Assembly (NCBI GenBank): GCA_022827225.1
Contig: JAJDTJ010000116.1
Span: 1-64,000 of the forward strand
Source: Candidatus Poribacteria bacterium
GTDB taxonomy: Bacteria; Poribacteria; WGA-4E; WGA-3G
DNA length: 64,000 nucleotides
Direction: 5' to 3'
Positions 16,668 through 25,676 of the stretch are shown here, in pieces. How positions within the stretch are numbered: position 1 is the first letter of the stretch; each line of letters begins with the position of its first letter. A program made the position numbers and the translations under genes. Under the pieces are notes generated by a model. The model made no database searches and had not been told where the DNA came from. It worked only from the letters and a program-made list of their open reading frames with translations.

Positions 16668-18767
16668 ATGATGGGAAGATGGAAAGTTATTACCATTGCT
16701 GCAGCAGTCGTGCTGGTTGTCGCGGTCGCTGTCGTCGTCGGGCGCATCGTATTTGCAACAAAAGACGACGCAGGCAGCAGCGACACACAAAACCTAAAGA
16801 CTGCAATGGTTGAACGTGGCAACATTGCAGTCACGATTGACGCAACAGGCACGATCAAGCCATTGAATATTGTTGAAGTGAGTTCCAAAGCGAGTGGAAA
16901 GATTCTGGAACTCAGAGTTGATGCAGGTGATTACGTCGAAAAAGATGAGATCATCGCCATAATTGAAACCACCTACGTCCAGATCAGTTTGGAACAGGCA
17001 CAAGCCGACCTACAATCTGCCGAAGCCCGTTTGCAACAGGCGGAAATCGATATCCAGCTCCAGCGAGAGCAGTCCGAAATTCAGATTCGGCAGGCAAAGG
17101 AGTCTCTCATTGAAGCACAGCAACGGCTCATCCAGATCAAGGAAGATATCCGTCTTGAGAAGATAGCCAACCAGCGCGGTATCCTGGATGCCGAAAACAG
17201 CCTCAACATCGCCGAAATTAGGTATAAATTGCTCACCTCCGATCAGGTCCGAGACGAAAATAAACGGCGCGCACGAGCCACCCTGGAACAGGATAAGGCA
17301 AACTTGGACCTGGTTACCGCAGAGCATGAACGGAATAAAACGCTCCATGAAAAAGAGCTCATCTCACAAGCCGCATTAGAGTCTTCACAGGCACAACTAA
17401 AATCGGCACAGGCGCGGTATCGGTCATCTGAAGAAAACGTGAAACTCGTAGAGCAACCCGCGACTGAAGCCGAACTTGAATTAGGACAGGCAGATATCAG
17501 GAAGTCAGAATTCAACCTCGCACTCGCTAAGGAACGCGTCGAAGGTGAAGCCGCGCGAGATATGGATATTGAACTTCAGCAGCAACGCATCGTTCAGGCA
17601 GAAGAATCCTTGAAACTCGCACAAGCGAATCGTAAACAAATTACTCGAAAAGAACGTGATATCGAAACCGCACGTTTAGCCGTCAAACGCAATGAAGTGC
17701 AGCTAGAACTTCGCCAAATTGAGTACGATGATACTGTCATCAAAGCCCCTATTTCCGGAACGGTTCTTGAGAAAAAGGTTGAGGAAGGACAACTCATCAC
17801 TTCGCGCCTCTCCTCGCTCGCCTCAACTGAAGGGCAGGCAATCGTTACTATGGCAGATCTTGATACTGTCTACGTCGTGACTGAAGTCGATGAAACCGAC
17901 ATCGGTAAAATCCAAATCGGACAACCCGTGACCATTAATGTTGAAGCCTATCCCGATATGCCGTTTCAGGGCGAAGTCTTGAAAATTGCACCACAAGGAC
18001 AAGTCATTCAAAATGTGACAACTTTTGAAGTGACTTCCGAATTGAAAAATGTGGCAGCTACTGGAACAGGTCAGGGAATGATGCGAGGTGCAGAAGGTCG
18101 GCGTGGCGGCGATCGGCAAGGCGGCGCGGGTCGCCCAGATTTCGCAAATATGACCGACGAAGAACGCCAACGGTTCCGCGAAATGCGTCAACAACGTCAA
18201 GCTGAAGGGAATGAGACTGATGGAATACCGTCAAGACCTACACCCTCAAGACCCACACCCGAAGAACCCCCAGCACAGCAACCAGAAGATGCTGACGTAG
18301 CCGAAGCGAAAGCGGAAACCGATGACGATGATTCGGGCGGACTTTTCGGCGGCTTCTTTGAAGAAACACCTGTAGAAGAACCACAGATACAAACGCAACC
18401 CGCAGAAACTGAAACCTCAAGAATGCCATTTCTCAAACCCGGTATGAACGCCAGTGTCCAAATTTCAGCTGTCAACAAAACAGGTATCCTTACCTTGCCG
18501 ACCGAAGCAGTACTTGATATGCGCGGCAGAAAAATGGTCAGGATCATCGACGCCGACGGACAACCCGGACGACCACAGCCTGTTGTAACGGGCGTTAACA
18601 GCTATGATAAGATCGAGATTATCTCAGGGCTCGCCGAAGGTGATATCGTCGCAATCGGCGGCTTTTCACCGGGCGGTGGCGGTGAAGATTGGCGAAGACG
18701 CATGATGCAAAACCCTGCTTCCACAATGCGACGCATGGGAGGCGGTGGCGGTCCCCGAGGACGATAA
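16668..18767 (+). CDS. MacA/HlyD-type periplasmic adaptor (membrane fusion protein)
   Basis: This 699-residue protein is anchored by one N-terminal membrane segment (about residues 8-27). A lipoyl-like half motif follows (SSKASGKILELRVDAGDYV), then a long coiled-coil hairpin (about 105-340), the second lipoyl half (APISGTVLEKKVEEG) and a beta-barrel domain. Between barrel and membrane-proximal domain is a low-complexity insert of about 100 residues: Gly/Arg-rich, then Pro/Glu/Asp-rich. The C-terminus is Gly/Arg-rich and basic. Adaptors bridge an inner-membrane transporter to the cell exterior. The MacB-like permease follows 66 bases later, so the two likely form one exporter. An ATG-ATG pair starts the gene. 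Confidence 0.88.
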   Translation: MMGRWKVITIAAAVVLVVAVAVVVGRIVFATKDDAGSSDTQNLKTAMVERGNIAVTIDATGTIKPLNIVEVSSKASGKILELRVDAGDYVEKDEIIAIIETTYVQISLEQAQADLQSAEARLQQAEIDIQLQREQSEIQIRQAKESLIEAQQRLIQIKEDIRLEKIANQRGILDAENSLNIAEIRYKLLTSDQVRDENKRRARATLEQDKANLDLVTAEHERNKTLHEKELISQAALESSQAQLKSAQARYRSSEENVKLVEQPATEAELELGQADIRKSEFNLALAKERVEGEAARDMDIELQQQRIVQAEESLKLAQANRKQITRKERDIETARLAVKRNEVQLELRQIEYDDTVIKAPISGTVLEKKVEEGQLITSRLSSLASTEGQAIVTMADLDTVYVVTEVDETDIGKIQIGQPVTINVEAYPDMPFQGEVLKIAPQGQVIQNVTTFEVTSELKNVAATGTGQGMMRGAEGRRGGDRQGGAGRPDFANMTDEERQRFREMRQQRQAEGNETDGIPSRPTPSRPTPEEPPAQQPEDADVAEAKAETDDDDSGGLFGGFFEETPVEEPQIQTQPAETETSRMPFLKPGMNASVQISAVNKTGILTLPTEAVLDMRGRKMVRIIDADGQPGRPQPVVTGVNSYDKIEIISGLAEGDIVAIGGFSPGGGGEDWRRRMMQNPASTMRRMGGGGGPRGR

Positions 18768-18833
18768 ACATTATCACCTACTTATAGGTACGCCCAGTTA
18801 CCATGGACGGAACTCGGCATAGGAGCGAATGTT

Positions 18834-20045
18834 ATGGGTATTCTTGAAAGTTTTGCAAACGCATTGAGTGCCTTATTGGCGAACAAACTCCGATCTCTAT
18901 TGACAATGTTAGGCGTAATCATCGGTGTCGGCGCGATTATAACCACTACCTCAATCGGTGAAGGCGCGAAAGCCGATGTCACCGAACGGATTCAGACATT
19001 AGGCGCGAACATTCTCGCAGTCCGACCCGGACAAAGTATGTTCCGCGGACGCAGCTCCGCTGATGCCCGGAGAACGCTCACTGTCGAAGATATGGAGGCA
19101 CTACAGGAACGCGGACAAACTTTTGGTTATGTCACGCCAGAGGTGAGCAGCCGCGCACAAGTGAAGTTCCGAAATAAAAATACGAACACAACTATTGTCG
19201 GCACCTCACCAGCGTACCTCGTCACGGCGAATTTTACGGTTGAGAACGGACGATTTTTTACAGAATATGAGATCCGAATGCGAGACCGCGTCTGTGTGCT
19301 CGGTAAAACCGTTGTTGATAATCTCTTTGAAAACGTTGAACCGGTCGGTCAAATAGTCAAAATTAAAAATGTCGGATTCCGCGTTATAGGCGTTATGAAA
19401 GAGAAGGGCGCAAGCGGATGGCGAAACCCCGACGACCAAGTTTTCATTCCCTATTCAACTGCCATGAAGCGCGTTTTCGGAAATGAATATCTATCAAGTA
19501 TCAGTGTACAAGCCAATAGCGACAAACTCATTGAAGCAGCTGAAACCGAGCTAACCGAACTTATCCGAAAGCAACACGAAATTCCAGTAAATAAGGAGCC
19601 TGATTTTCATATTCGCAACCAAGCGGAGTTCATGGAAACACTCGAAGAATCAAACCAAACCTTTACCAACCTAATCTTAGGGATTGCTGTGGTATCGTTA
19701 GTTGTCGGCGGTATCGGTATTATGAACATCATGCTCGTCTCTGTAACGGAGCGGACAAAAGAGATTGGGCTACGCAAAGCCGTCGGCGCACAACGCTCCG
19801 ATATCCTCACACAGTTCCTCGTTGAATCCACAAGTCTTGCACTCGTAGGCGGGATCATCGGTATCGGTGTCGGTATAGGCGGTGCTGAACTGGTCACATC
19901 GTTCTGGGAGTGGCGAACCCTCGTTTCGCCGATGTATGGAATAGTCTCATTTGTTGTTAGTGCTCTGGTAGGTATCTTTTTTGGGGCGTATCCGGCATGG
20001 AAAGCCGCAAAACTTCACCCGATTGACGCACTCAGACATGAATAA
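18834..20045 (+). CDS. MacB-like ABC transporter permease (FtsX domain)
   Basis: This 403-residue protein starts with the MacB/LolC-like segment A-L-x-A-L-L-A-N-K-L-R-S-L-L-T and a membrane helix. A periplasmic domain of about 220 residues follows, then three C-terminal membrane helices with T-E-R-T-K-E-I-G-L-R-K-A-V-G-A, the FtsX signature that contacts the ATPase. There is no Walker A motif, so this is the permease half only. E. coli MacB fuses ATPase and permease; here the ATPase must be encoded elsewhere, and none is in the flanking genes. Together with the adaptor upstream it would export a peptide, lipid or antibiotic-like substrate. Confidence 0.9.
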   Translation: MGILESFANALSALLANKLRSLLTMLGVIIGVGAIITTTSIGEGAKADVTERIQTLGANILAVRPGQSMFRGRSSADARRTLTVEDMEALQERGQTFGYVTPEVSSRAQVKFRNKNTNTTIVGTSPAYLVTANFTVENGRFFTEYEIRMRDRVCVLGKTVVDNLFENVEPVGQIVKIKNVGFRVIGVMKEKGASGWRNPDDQVFIPYSTAMKRVFGNEYLSSISVQANSDKLIEAAETELTELIRKQHEIPVNKEPDFHIRNQAEFMETLEESNQTFTNLILGIAVVSLVVGGIGIMNIMLVSVTERTKEIGLRKAVGAQRSDILTQFLVESTSLALVGGIIGIGVGIGGAELVTSFWEWRTLVSPMYGIVSFVVSALVGIFFGAYPAWKAAKLHPIDALRHE

Positions 20046-20121
20046 TGCTCTGTACGAGGGTTGAAGGAACGCGCTTGATAGTTCAAGTTCACGTTGTTTA
20101 ACCGCAAGGAAAAATTAAAAA

Positions 20122-20838
20122 ATGGAAAAAATAGCAGTTATCGCAGGTGTGGGACCCGGTTTAGGAGCTGCACTCGCCCGTAAATTTGTAGATGAGGGAT
20201 GTAACGTAGCTCTTCTGTCCCGTTCGTCCGCCTATATTAAAAACCTATCCACACGATTGGCAAAATCTGGACGCACAGTTATTCCGATCCCGACGGATAT
20301 TACCGAACCTGAGCAGGTGGATAATAGCTTTGAGCGTATCCGAGAAGAACTCGGCGACCCCGACATCTTGGTGAATCATGCTGGAAACGCCGCGTGGGGA
20401 AGTTTCGCTAACCTCACACCGGAAGCGTTTGAAGGGGCGTGGCGCGTGTGTACGCTCGGCGGATTTCTCTGTTCAAAGCAAGTCACTCCCGGAATGCTTA
20501 AAAAAGGGGGCGGAAGCATTGTGTTCACCGGAGCTACCTCTGCCGTTCGGGGGAGGGCGGACGCAATAGCGTTCAGCAGCGCCAAATTCGCAACACGAGG
20601 ACTAGCATCCGCACTCGCACGCGAAGTCGGACCCTACGGCATCCATGTCGCACACGTTATCATCGATGGTGTTATCGACACACCAGGCGTACGACAACGC
20701 TATAAATTGAGTGAGAATGAACCGCTTCTCGAACCGGATGCCATCGCTGATATCTACTGGGCTTTAATACAACAGGAACGGAGCGCGTGGACGTTTGAAG
20801 TGGATGTCCGTCCACATAACGAAGAATTTTTCACTTAG
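20122..20838 (+). CDS. Short-chain dehydrogenase/reductase with Phe at the catalytic Tyr position
   Basis: This 238-residue Rossmann protein has G-V-G-P-G-L-G-A-A-L (residues 9-18) for NAD(P) binding and N-H-A-G around residue 85. The YxxxK motif reads F-S-S-A-K, with Phe151 in place of the proton-donating tyrosine and Lys155 kept. A related SDR group with A-F-A-x-A-K-F-A-L-R is, as I recall, also Tyr-less, so this is probably a family trait rather than damage. The ATG follows the leader AACCGCAAGGAAAAATTAAAAA. The gene is the last plus-strand gene before the convergent PhyH-HEAT gene. Activity as a dehydrogenase is uncertain. Confidence 0.85.
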   Translation: MEKIAVIAGVGPGLGAALARKFVDEGCNVALLSRSSAYIKNLSTRLAKSGRTVIPIPTDITEPEQVDNSFERIREELGDPDILVNHAGNAAWGSFANLTPEAFEGAWRVCTLGGFLCSKQVTPGMLKKGGGSIVFTGATSAVRGRADAIAFSSAKFATRGLASALAREVGPYGIHVAHVIIDGVIDTPGVRQRYKLSENEPLLEPDAIADIYWALIQQERSAWTFEVDVRPHNEEFFT

Positions 20839-20853
20839 AGGATCGGGAAAAGA

Positions 20854-20935
20854 ATGGAAGGTCGGAAGAAGGGAAGGATAGAACAATTCCCTTCCAATCT
20901 TCCAATCTTCCAATCTTCCATCCTTCCAATCTTTC
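20854..20935. repeat. Purine/pyrimidine hairpin with amplified CTTCCAAT units
   Basis: A purine-rich arm (ATGGAAGGTCGGAAGAAGGG) is followed by a pyrimidine arm built of several CTTCCAAT units (about 20890-20934). The arms can pair imperfectly, for example GAAGGGAA with TTCCCTTC. It sits between convergent genes, as does the smaller relative at 3862-3905, so it may terminate both. The tandem units suggest slippage. Confidence 0.5.
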
Positions 20936-20936
20936 A

Positions 20937-22310
20937 TTAAAATGTACTTTCCCGGGTCGTGATCGGGCACCAACGCGTCGTCTGGAGATGGCGCAGCAGC
21001 ACCGACTTCGCCGCCGGTGTCCCGATACGGTAAAGCGCATGCACCGCATCGCCACGCACATAACGGTTCGCATCAAACAGTAAATTCTGTAAGCCTTCAA
21101 CCGCACCATCAGCGTCCTTACCGATTCGTGCCAGCGCGAAAATAGCATTCCGACGAACCCCATCATTTGGATCCGCTAACGCCTTCACGAGACTCGGCGC
21201 AGCAACTGAACTCGATTGACCCGCTGTCCCTAACGCCTCCGCCGTCCGGACGCGCACACGCCCCGATTCATCCGAGAGCGCCTCAACCAATGCCGGCACT
21301 GCCGATTCCGCCTTGCGCCCTAAATCACCGAGCGCCTCCGCAGCGTTGTCCCGCACATGTTCAGACGGGTCTTTCAGCGCATTACACAAAGCATCAACCG
21401 CAGGCGTTCCGACCGCATTGAGCGCATAACAAGCATTTCGACGGGGCATCTCCGGTTCGTCATGCAGACACCGTACCAAAGCAGAGACCGCTTGCTCTCC
21501 AAATCGGGGCAACGCATAAGCCGCCTGCAACCCCGTCGATTCCGATGTACTGTTAAGGGAACTGACCAAATCTGACAGCGAAGTACGATTTGACATCCCG
21601 TGCGAACCGTTATCCTCAACCCCGCGATGCCAGTTCCAGAGATGTCGGAACATCTCCTGATGCTCAGGGGGTCCCACCGGATCCCCGTTTGACCACTCCG
21701 CCTCCTGATTTGCCCATGTTGCTCCTTCAGGTTCGGACATCCGAGCATAAAGGAATTTCATCATGTAGCGCCGCTTCTCGCTGCTGTTCGGCATCGCACG
21801 GTGCCATAGATCGTAGTTTGCGAATGCAACCGTCCCCGCTTTTCCAACAATAGGCTGTTCCGGCGAAATTTCGGCACCTTCACGCGTACTGTAGTAGTGA
21901 CTCATCGGCACCACACCTGTCGGACCGAGCTCAACCGGTGTATCTTGCGGATAATAGAAAACCAGCAGCCTACGCGTATGATGCGACCACCGTTTCCCAC
22001 CGTCTTGGTGCAGCCCTTGTCCTTTACTACCGGGTGGATTATAGTGCGGATGCCGATGCGGCTGCATATAGCAATCCGCCCCGAGAAGACTCGTCAAGGC
22101 ACCGCCAACGTTCGGATCATTAAAAATCTGCTGAATCTCCGGGATCCGAGGCAACAGGTTATTCCCCGGATTCCCTTCCTTATCAAAGACGCTCATCGTC
22201 TTTTCGTAGATCGCATCGTGAAACTCTGCAGAGAGTTCCGTCGCGACGGTCACAAAACCGTTCACAATGAATTCCCGCATCTGCGCGTCGCTCAAGAGGT
22301 ATTCTGACAT
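20937..22310 (-). CDS. Phytanoyl-CoA dioxygenase-like domain fused to HEAT repeats
   Basis: This 457-residue protein has residues 1-235 in the PhyH Fe(II)/2-oxoglutarate oxygenase fold, with the full metal triad: His101-x-Asp103 (LHQDGG) and His170 (LWHRAMP), plus Arg181 for 2-oxoglutarate. Residues about 255-455 are HEAT/PBS-lyase-type repeats of about 30 residues (V-x-A-L-x-x-A-L-x-D-x-x-x-x-V-R). The shorter ATG is chosen because AGGAGG lies seven bases upstream; the extra frame before it is low quality. The family hydroxylates small molecules, but HEAT repeats suggest docking to a partner protein or complex. It is the only PhyH protein in the window with the canonical HxD. Confidence 0.88.
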   Translation of the reverse strand: MSEYLLSDAQMREFIVNGFVTVATELSAEFHDAIYEKTMSVFDKEGNPGNNLLPRIPEIQQIFNDPNVGGALTSLLGADCYMQPHRHPHYNPPGSKGQGLHQDGGKRWSHHTRRLLVFYYPQDTPVELGPTGVVPMSHYYSTREGAEISPEQPIVGKAGTVAFANYDLWHRAMPNSSEKRRYMMKFLYARMSEPEGATWANQEAEWSNGDPVGPPEHQEMFRHLWNWHRGVEDNGSHGMSNRTSLSDLVSSLNSTSESTGLQAAYALPRFGEQAVSALVRCLHDEPEMPRRNACYALNAVGTPAVDALCNALKDPSEHVRDNAAEALGDLGRKAESAVPALVEALSDESGRVRVRTAEALGTAGQSSSVAAPSLVKALADPNDGVRRNAIFALARIGKDADGAVEGLQNLLFDANRYVRGDAVHALYRIGTPAAKSVLLRHLQTTRWCPITTRESTF

Positions 22311-22424
22311 TTCTATTCCTCCTACTCTTCCGAAACTTGCTATGATTCCTATTCGCAACACTCCAATTATCCTATTATTCCATAAAATCAGGCAATTTTT
22401 CAAGAAAATCTTGATAAAAAATCC

Positions 22425-22454
22425 TTGACATCCCCATCCACTCTGAACTATAAT
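22425..22454 (+). promoter_or_regulatory. Sigma70-type promoter
   Basis: TTGACA (22425-22430), an 18-base spacer and TATAAT (22449-22454) match the consensus exactly. It lies 26 bases before the ATG of the membrane protein gene at 22481 and in the divergent gap next to the PhyH-HEAT start. Confidence 0.7.
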
Positions 22455-22480
22455 TAACGTATCAACATGGAAGTAAAGCG

Positions 22481-22993
22481 ATGGTCTTGTGGATCGCACC
22501 TTTTATCACGCCCTATTTTGAAAGGATGTTTCGGTTGATGGAATCGAATGATAAGGACTATGTATCGTTAGTCCGGATCCCGCGAAAATGGTTCTATGTA
22601 TTCGCTCGGATTTTTTCAAGTCTTGTAATACTGAATCTATTACTTGAAGTTCTCTTTGGTTGGAAGTTGGAGGCATTAGGCGGAACGTTATTAACGCGAA
22701 CGTCTGTTCTGATGGCGTTGATTGTTGGCTTCTTTTTCATTTTTTCTCATATACTGGAGGAAATCATGTTTGGGTATGCAAAGTTGTTTAGAGACCGAGT
22801 TTATGCCGAGGGCAAAGCGGAAGGTATAGCCGAGGGCAAAGCTGAGGGCAAAGCTGAGGGCAAAGCCGAGGGTTTCCAGATGGCAAATCAAGCATGGATT
22901 GAATGGTTCAAGCGAAAAGAAGCAGCTGAAGCTGCGGGTGAACCCTTTGACGAACCATCTCCTGCTGAGCAGCACAAAAATGGTGGGAACTGA
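22481..22993 (+). CDS. Membrane protein with AEGK repeat tail
   Basis: This 170-residue protein has two predicted membrane helices (about residues 43-60 and 74-93) and a cytoplasmic-looking tail. The tail contains five near-perfect A-E-G-K/I units (about 109-131) encoded by 12-base repeats (22805-22872), then W-I-E-W-F-K-R-K-E-A-A-E-A-A-G-E-P-F-D-E-P. That last pattern occurs at the ends of other small bacterial proteins with AEGK tails. A consensus promoter sits just upstream. Function is unknown; the alternating Glu/Lys tail should be a helical spacer and could vary in length by slippage. Confidence 0.65.
   Translation: MVLWIAPFITPYFERMFRLMESNDKDYVSLVRIPRKWFYVFARIFSSLVILNLLLEVLFGWKLEALGGTLLTRTSVLMALIVGFFFIFSHILEEIMFGYAKLFRDRVYAEGKAEGIAEGKAEGKAEGKAEGFQMANQAWIEWFKRKEAAEAAGEPFDEPSPAEQHKNGGN
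22805..22872 (+). repeat. 12-base in-frame tandem repeat (AEGK codons)
   Basis: Units of GCCGAGGGCAAA and close variants repeat about six times within the membrane protein gene. Unit gain or loss keeps the frame, so the tail length may vary between strains. Confidence 0.75.
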
Positions 22994-23488
22994 AAACTAT
23001 CGGCAAAGGCACTCAATTGTCCAATAATTTCAATTTTCTTAGAAAAAAATTGGCATTTTTTCATTCACCTACGTTGCATTAAGCATATTACTTCACAAGG
23101 TCCATGTAGCCATTTTAATGGCTGTAAAGACTTTCTTATATCAAGGCATCTTCAACGGAGCTCCCGTCAAATATAGGACTTACGCAGATTGCTCTTTTGT
23201 AGCATAGGAAACTGTTGGTCTCCTGTGCACTAAGAACGTCTCTGTCTTTTGAGAGTTCACCCGCTAATAGAGCGTCATATTGTCAAAATTGCGTAAGTCC
23301 TGAAATAGTAAAGACACCCCACCTTTATCACCTGTCATTCAATATATCCAAGAATCAATCCGCTATTGACAAACCAAATATCGCTGAAAAAAAATTCTGC
23401 CATCAAATACGGAATTGTGCTAAAATAAGTAGAAAGTAGTAGGTGCACGCCGTGTGCCGTAACAAAACAGCGCATCGGAGGTTTTAGG
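22994..23488. other. 495-base intergenic region
   Basis: It holds AGCCATT-tt-AATGGCT (23108-23123), a seven-bp hairpin, and the second miniature element (23175-23301). An AT-rich tract follows with TTGACA near 23367 but no good -10 at the right distance. GGAGG near 23478 serves the next gene. No ORF is credible here. Confidence 0.5.
23175..23301. mobile_element. Miniature inverted-repeat element (AGGACTTACGCA family), copy 2
   Basis: AGGACTTACGCA (23175-23186) and TGCGTAAGTCCT (23290-23301) are perfect 12-base inverted ends. The body shares long stretches with copy 1 (6093-6213), including TTGCTCTTTTGTA, GAACGTCTCTGT and GTCAAAATTGCG. It is non-coding and intergenic. Confidence 0.75.
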
Positions 23489-24694
23489 ATGGGACGAAGT
23501 TTTGAAAAATCACTCGCGTGGCAGAAACGCGCCGAAGCCGCACTGGTCGGTGGAGGGCAACCCCATAAACGGAGCCAACCACCGAGACCCGTTATGATCG
23601 CAGGCGCGAAAGGGGCACATTTTTGGGATGCCGATGGAAACGACTACATCGACTATCTCATGGGATACGGACCCATGATACTTGGACATGCCTATCCGAC
23701 TGTGATTGATACCGTTACAAAATACCTCGTCGAACGCGGCAATGTCTATAACTTCGGGCATACGCTTGAGGTAGAACTCGCCGAAAAATTGACCCAGATT
23801 ATCCCATCGGCGGAGAGGGTCGCCTATTTTGTTGGAGGTTCGGATGCAACAACCGGCGCGATTAAGTTCGCTCGCGCATATACCGGTAGAGAAAAGGTGA
23901 TCCGTTCCGGTTATCATGGATGGCACGATTGGTGCAGCCACGCACGCGGGCACCTATCAAGTGCTGCTGCTGCGACACTCAGCCTCGATTTCAACGACCT
24001 CGAAGGACTCGCCGACCTCTTTAAAGCACACCCCGACGAAATCGCTTGCCTGATCATGGAACCCTCCGGACACGACCTCCCGAAAGACGATTTCCTCGAA
24101 GAAGCAAAAGCACTCGTCAACGCCAACGGCGCACTGATGATTTTCGATGAAGTGAAAACCGGATTCCGATACGCGCTCGGTGGTGCCCAAGAGTACTTCG
24201 GAGTCACACCCGACATGTCCGTTTTCGGGAAAGCACTCGCTAACGGTTTCGCAACGGCTGTTGTGGTCGGAAAAAAAGAAATCATGGATGAAGTCGGTGA
24301 TGTCTGGGTCGCCGCAACCTTCCACGGTGAGGTATCGCTCGTCGCCGCTGCAATCGCTACAATTGCGGAACTTGAGGCGAAGGACGGTGTCGCCTTTATG
24401 CGGAAACAGGGACAGAAGTTGTTGGACGGCTACAGAGAGATGACGACACGCCTCGGTATCGACAATGCTCGTATCGGTGGTATCGCTCCCATGCCGTACT
24501 TCGGTTTGCGTACCGACAGCGACGACGAAAAACAACAGCGATTCCACAAAACCTTCTATGAAGCCACCTTAGATGGCGGCTTATATCTACCAGAGGGACA
24601 TATCTGGTTCATGTCCATGTCCCATACCGATGAGGATATTGATAAGACTTTAAGCGTCTCTGAGGACGCACTTAAACGCGCCAAAGCCGCATAG
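23489..24694 (+). CDS. Class III aminotransferase, glutamate-1-semialdehyde aminomutase-like
   Basis: This 401-residue PLP enzyme has D-E-V-K-T-G-F-R (Asp220, Glu221) at the cofactor ring and Lys248 in F-G-K-A-L-A-N-G-F as the Schiff-base lysine. The phosphate-binding G-S-D-A-T-T-G-A-I-K-F-A-R-A segment near 117-130 is typical of the HemL branch. It is somewhat shorter than HemL (about 430), and no haem genes are nearby. A transaminase or aminomutase on another substrate is as likely, perhaps linked to the two PhyH genes that follow. GGAGG precedes the ATG by eight bases. Confidence 0.88.
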   Translation: MGRSFEKSLAWQKRAEAALVGGGQPHKRSQPPRPVMIAGAKGAHFWDADGNDYIDYLMGYGPMILGHAYPTVIDTVTKYLVERGNVYNFGHTLEVELAEKLTQIIPSAERVAYFVGGSDATTGAIKFARAYTGREKVIRSGYHGWHDWCSHARGHLSSAAAATLSLDFNDLEGLADLFKAHPDEIACLIMEPSGHDLPKDDFLEEAKALVNANGALMIFDEVKTGFRYALGGAQEYFGVTPDMSVFGKALANGFATAVVVGKKEIMDEVGDVWVAATFHGEVSLVAAAIATIAELEAKDGVAFMRKQGQKLLDGYREMTTRLGIDNARIGGIAPMPYFGLRTDSDDEKQQRFHKTFYEATLDGGLYLPEGHIWFMSMSHTDEDIDKTLSVSEDALKRAKAA

Positions 24695-24737
24695 CCATTC
24701 CTCTGACAGCTGATAGCCAATACAAAGGAGCTCTATT

Positions 24738-25625
24738 ATGGGAGAAGCTACGAACCCTACAAAACCGTTTATCGTTGATAAAAATCTCGGCGCAGCACTC
24801 GACATCGATAACGCACAACTCACCGAGACAACTTCTGACGGCACACCCGTCGTTCCACCGACCCAAGAACAGAAGTACCTCTTTGACATGCGCGGTTGGC
24901 TCTTGGTTCCGGGTGTGCTGTCCGGTGACGAACTCGCGGAGATGCAAGAATTCGCCCATAAACTCCACCATGAGCCGAAATCAATACCGGAGCACGAACG
25001 CTCACCCCTCGGGGGTCCCTTGCAACGCCTCTCTGACCATCCGAACGTCGTCGGCTTCCTTAACGAGTTTCTCGCACATCCAGCGTTATCAAGCCAAGAA
25101 TGCTACGGATTTAGGATGGAATCGTGCCACCTGTTCTATCGCACCGTCGGCGATGGAAAGTTCAATCCGCACAACGGAAACGGTATGCTCCGCTTTCCGG
25201 GTGATTCGCACCTCTATCGATGCATCCCGGGAAAAGGACACAGCGGATTAACTCGCGTCGTCTGGGAACTCAACCCTGTCAAGTATCGGCAAGGTGGCAC
25301 GCTATTTATTACGGCAAGCCATAAAGCCGTCTACACGGCACCCGACACGATCCGAAGTCAAGATTCACTGATTTGGGATACTTATGAATGTCCTGCTGGT
25401 TCACTCCTCTTTTTCACAGAGGCGTTAACACATAGCGCGCACACGTGGACGAACGAAGAGAACTATCGCCTCGCCACTTTCAGCTGCTACAACACCGTCA
25501 ATAGCAAATGGAGTGCTTGGGAACCGCACCCGAAACTGCTTGAGGAGATGCCTGTCAAACGGCAGACCCTTTTCCGTCCCGTCCGCGCGGCAAATAATTT
25601 GATCGGCGATAATTATCGGCATTAA
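24738..25625 (+). CDS. Phytanoyl-CoA dioxygenase-like protein, tandem copy 1 (HxG motif)
   Basis: This 295-residue protein has the PhyH-like double-stranded beta helix. The first metal motif, where HxD is normal, reads His145-Asn146-Gly147 (NPHNGNGM). The distal His lies in T-H-S-A-H-T-W (232 or 235), followed by Arg244. Replacing the aspartate by Gly or Ala is the hallmark of non-haem Fe/2-oxoglutarate halogenases such as SyrB2, but large PhyH-like groups with H-G-G also exist, so halogenation is only a hypothesis. It starts 43 bases after the aminotransferase, with AAAGGAG upstream, so the two are probably co-transcribed. The next gene is a near copy. Confidence 0.85.
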   Translation: MGEATNPTKPFIVDKNLGAALDIDNAQLTETTSDGTPVVPPTQEQKYLFDMRGWLLVPGVLSGDELAEMQEFAHKLHHEPKSIPEHERSPLGGPLQRLSDHPNVVGFLNEFLAHPALSSQECYGFRMESCHLFYRTVGDGKFNPHNGNGMLRFPGDSHLYRCIPGKGHSGLTRVVWELNPVKYRQGGTLFITASHKAVYTAPDTIRSQDSLIWDTYECPAGSLLFFTEALTHSAHTWTNEENYRLATFSCYNTVNSKWSAWEPHPKLLEEMPVKRQTLFRPVRAANNLIGDNYRH

Positions 25626-25676
25626 ATTCACTCAGATAGGCTTCATAACACAAAATGCTGAATATAATTTCAGAAA

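Noticed and set aside
21167-22307. Plus-strand ORFs opposite the PhyH-HEAT gene
   Set aside because: They mirror the HEAT repeats in another frame and show compositionally odd proteins; the minus-strand gene explains the region.
22805-22872. Possible CRISPR-like short repeats
   Set aside because: The units are 12 bases without spacers and encode an in-frame AEGK tail.
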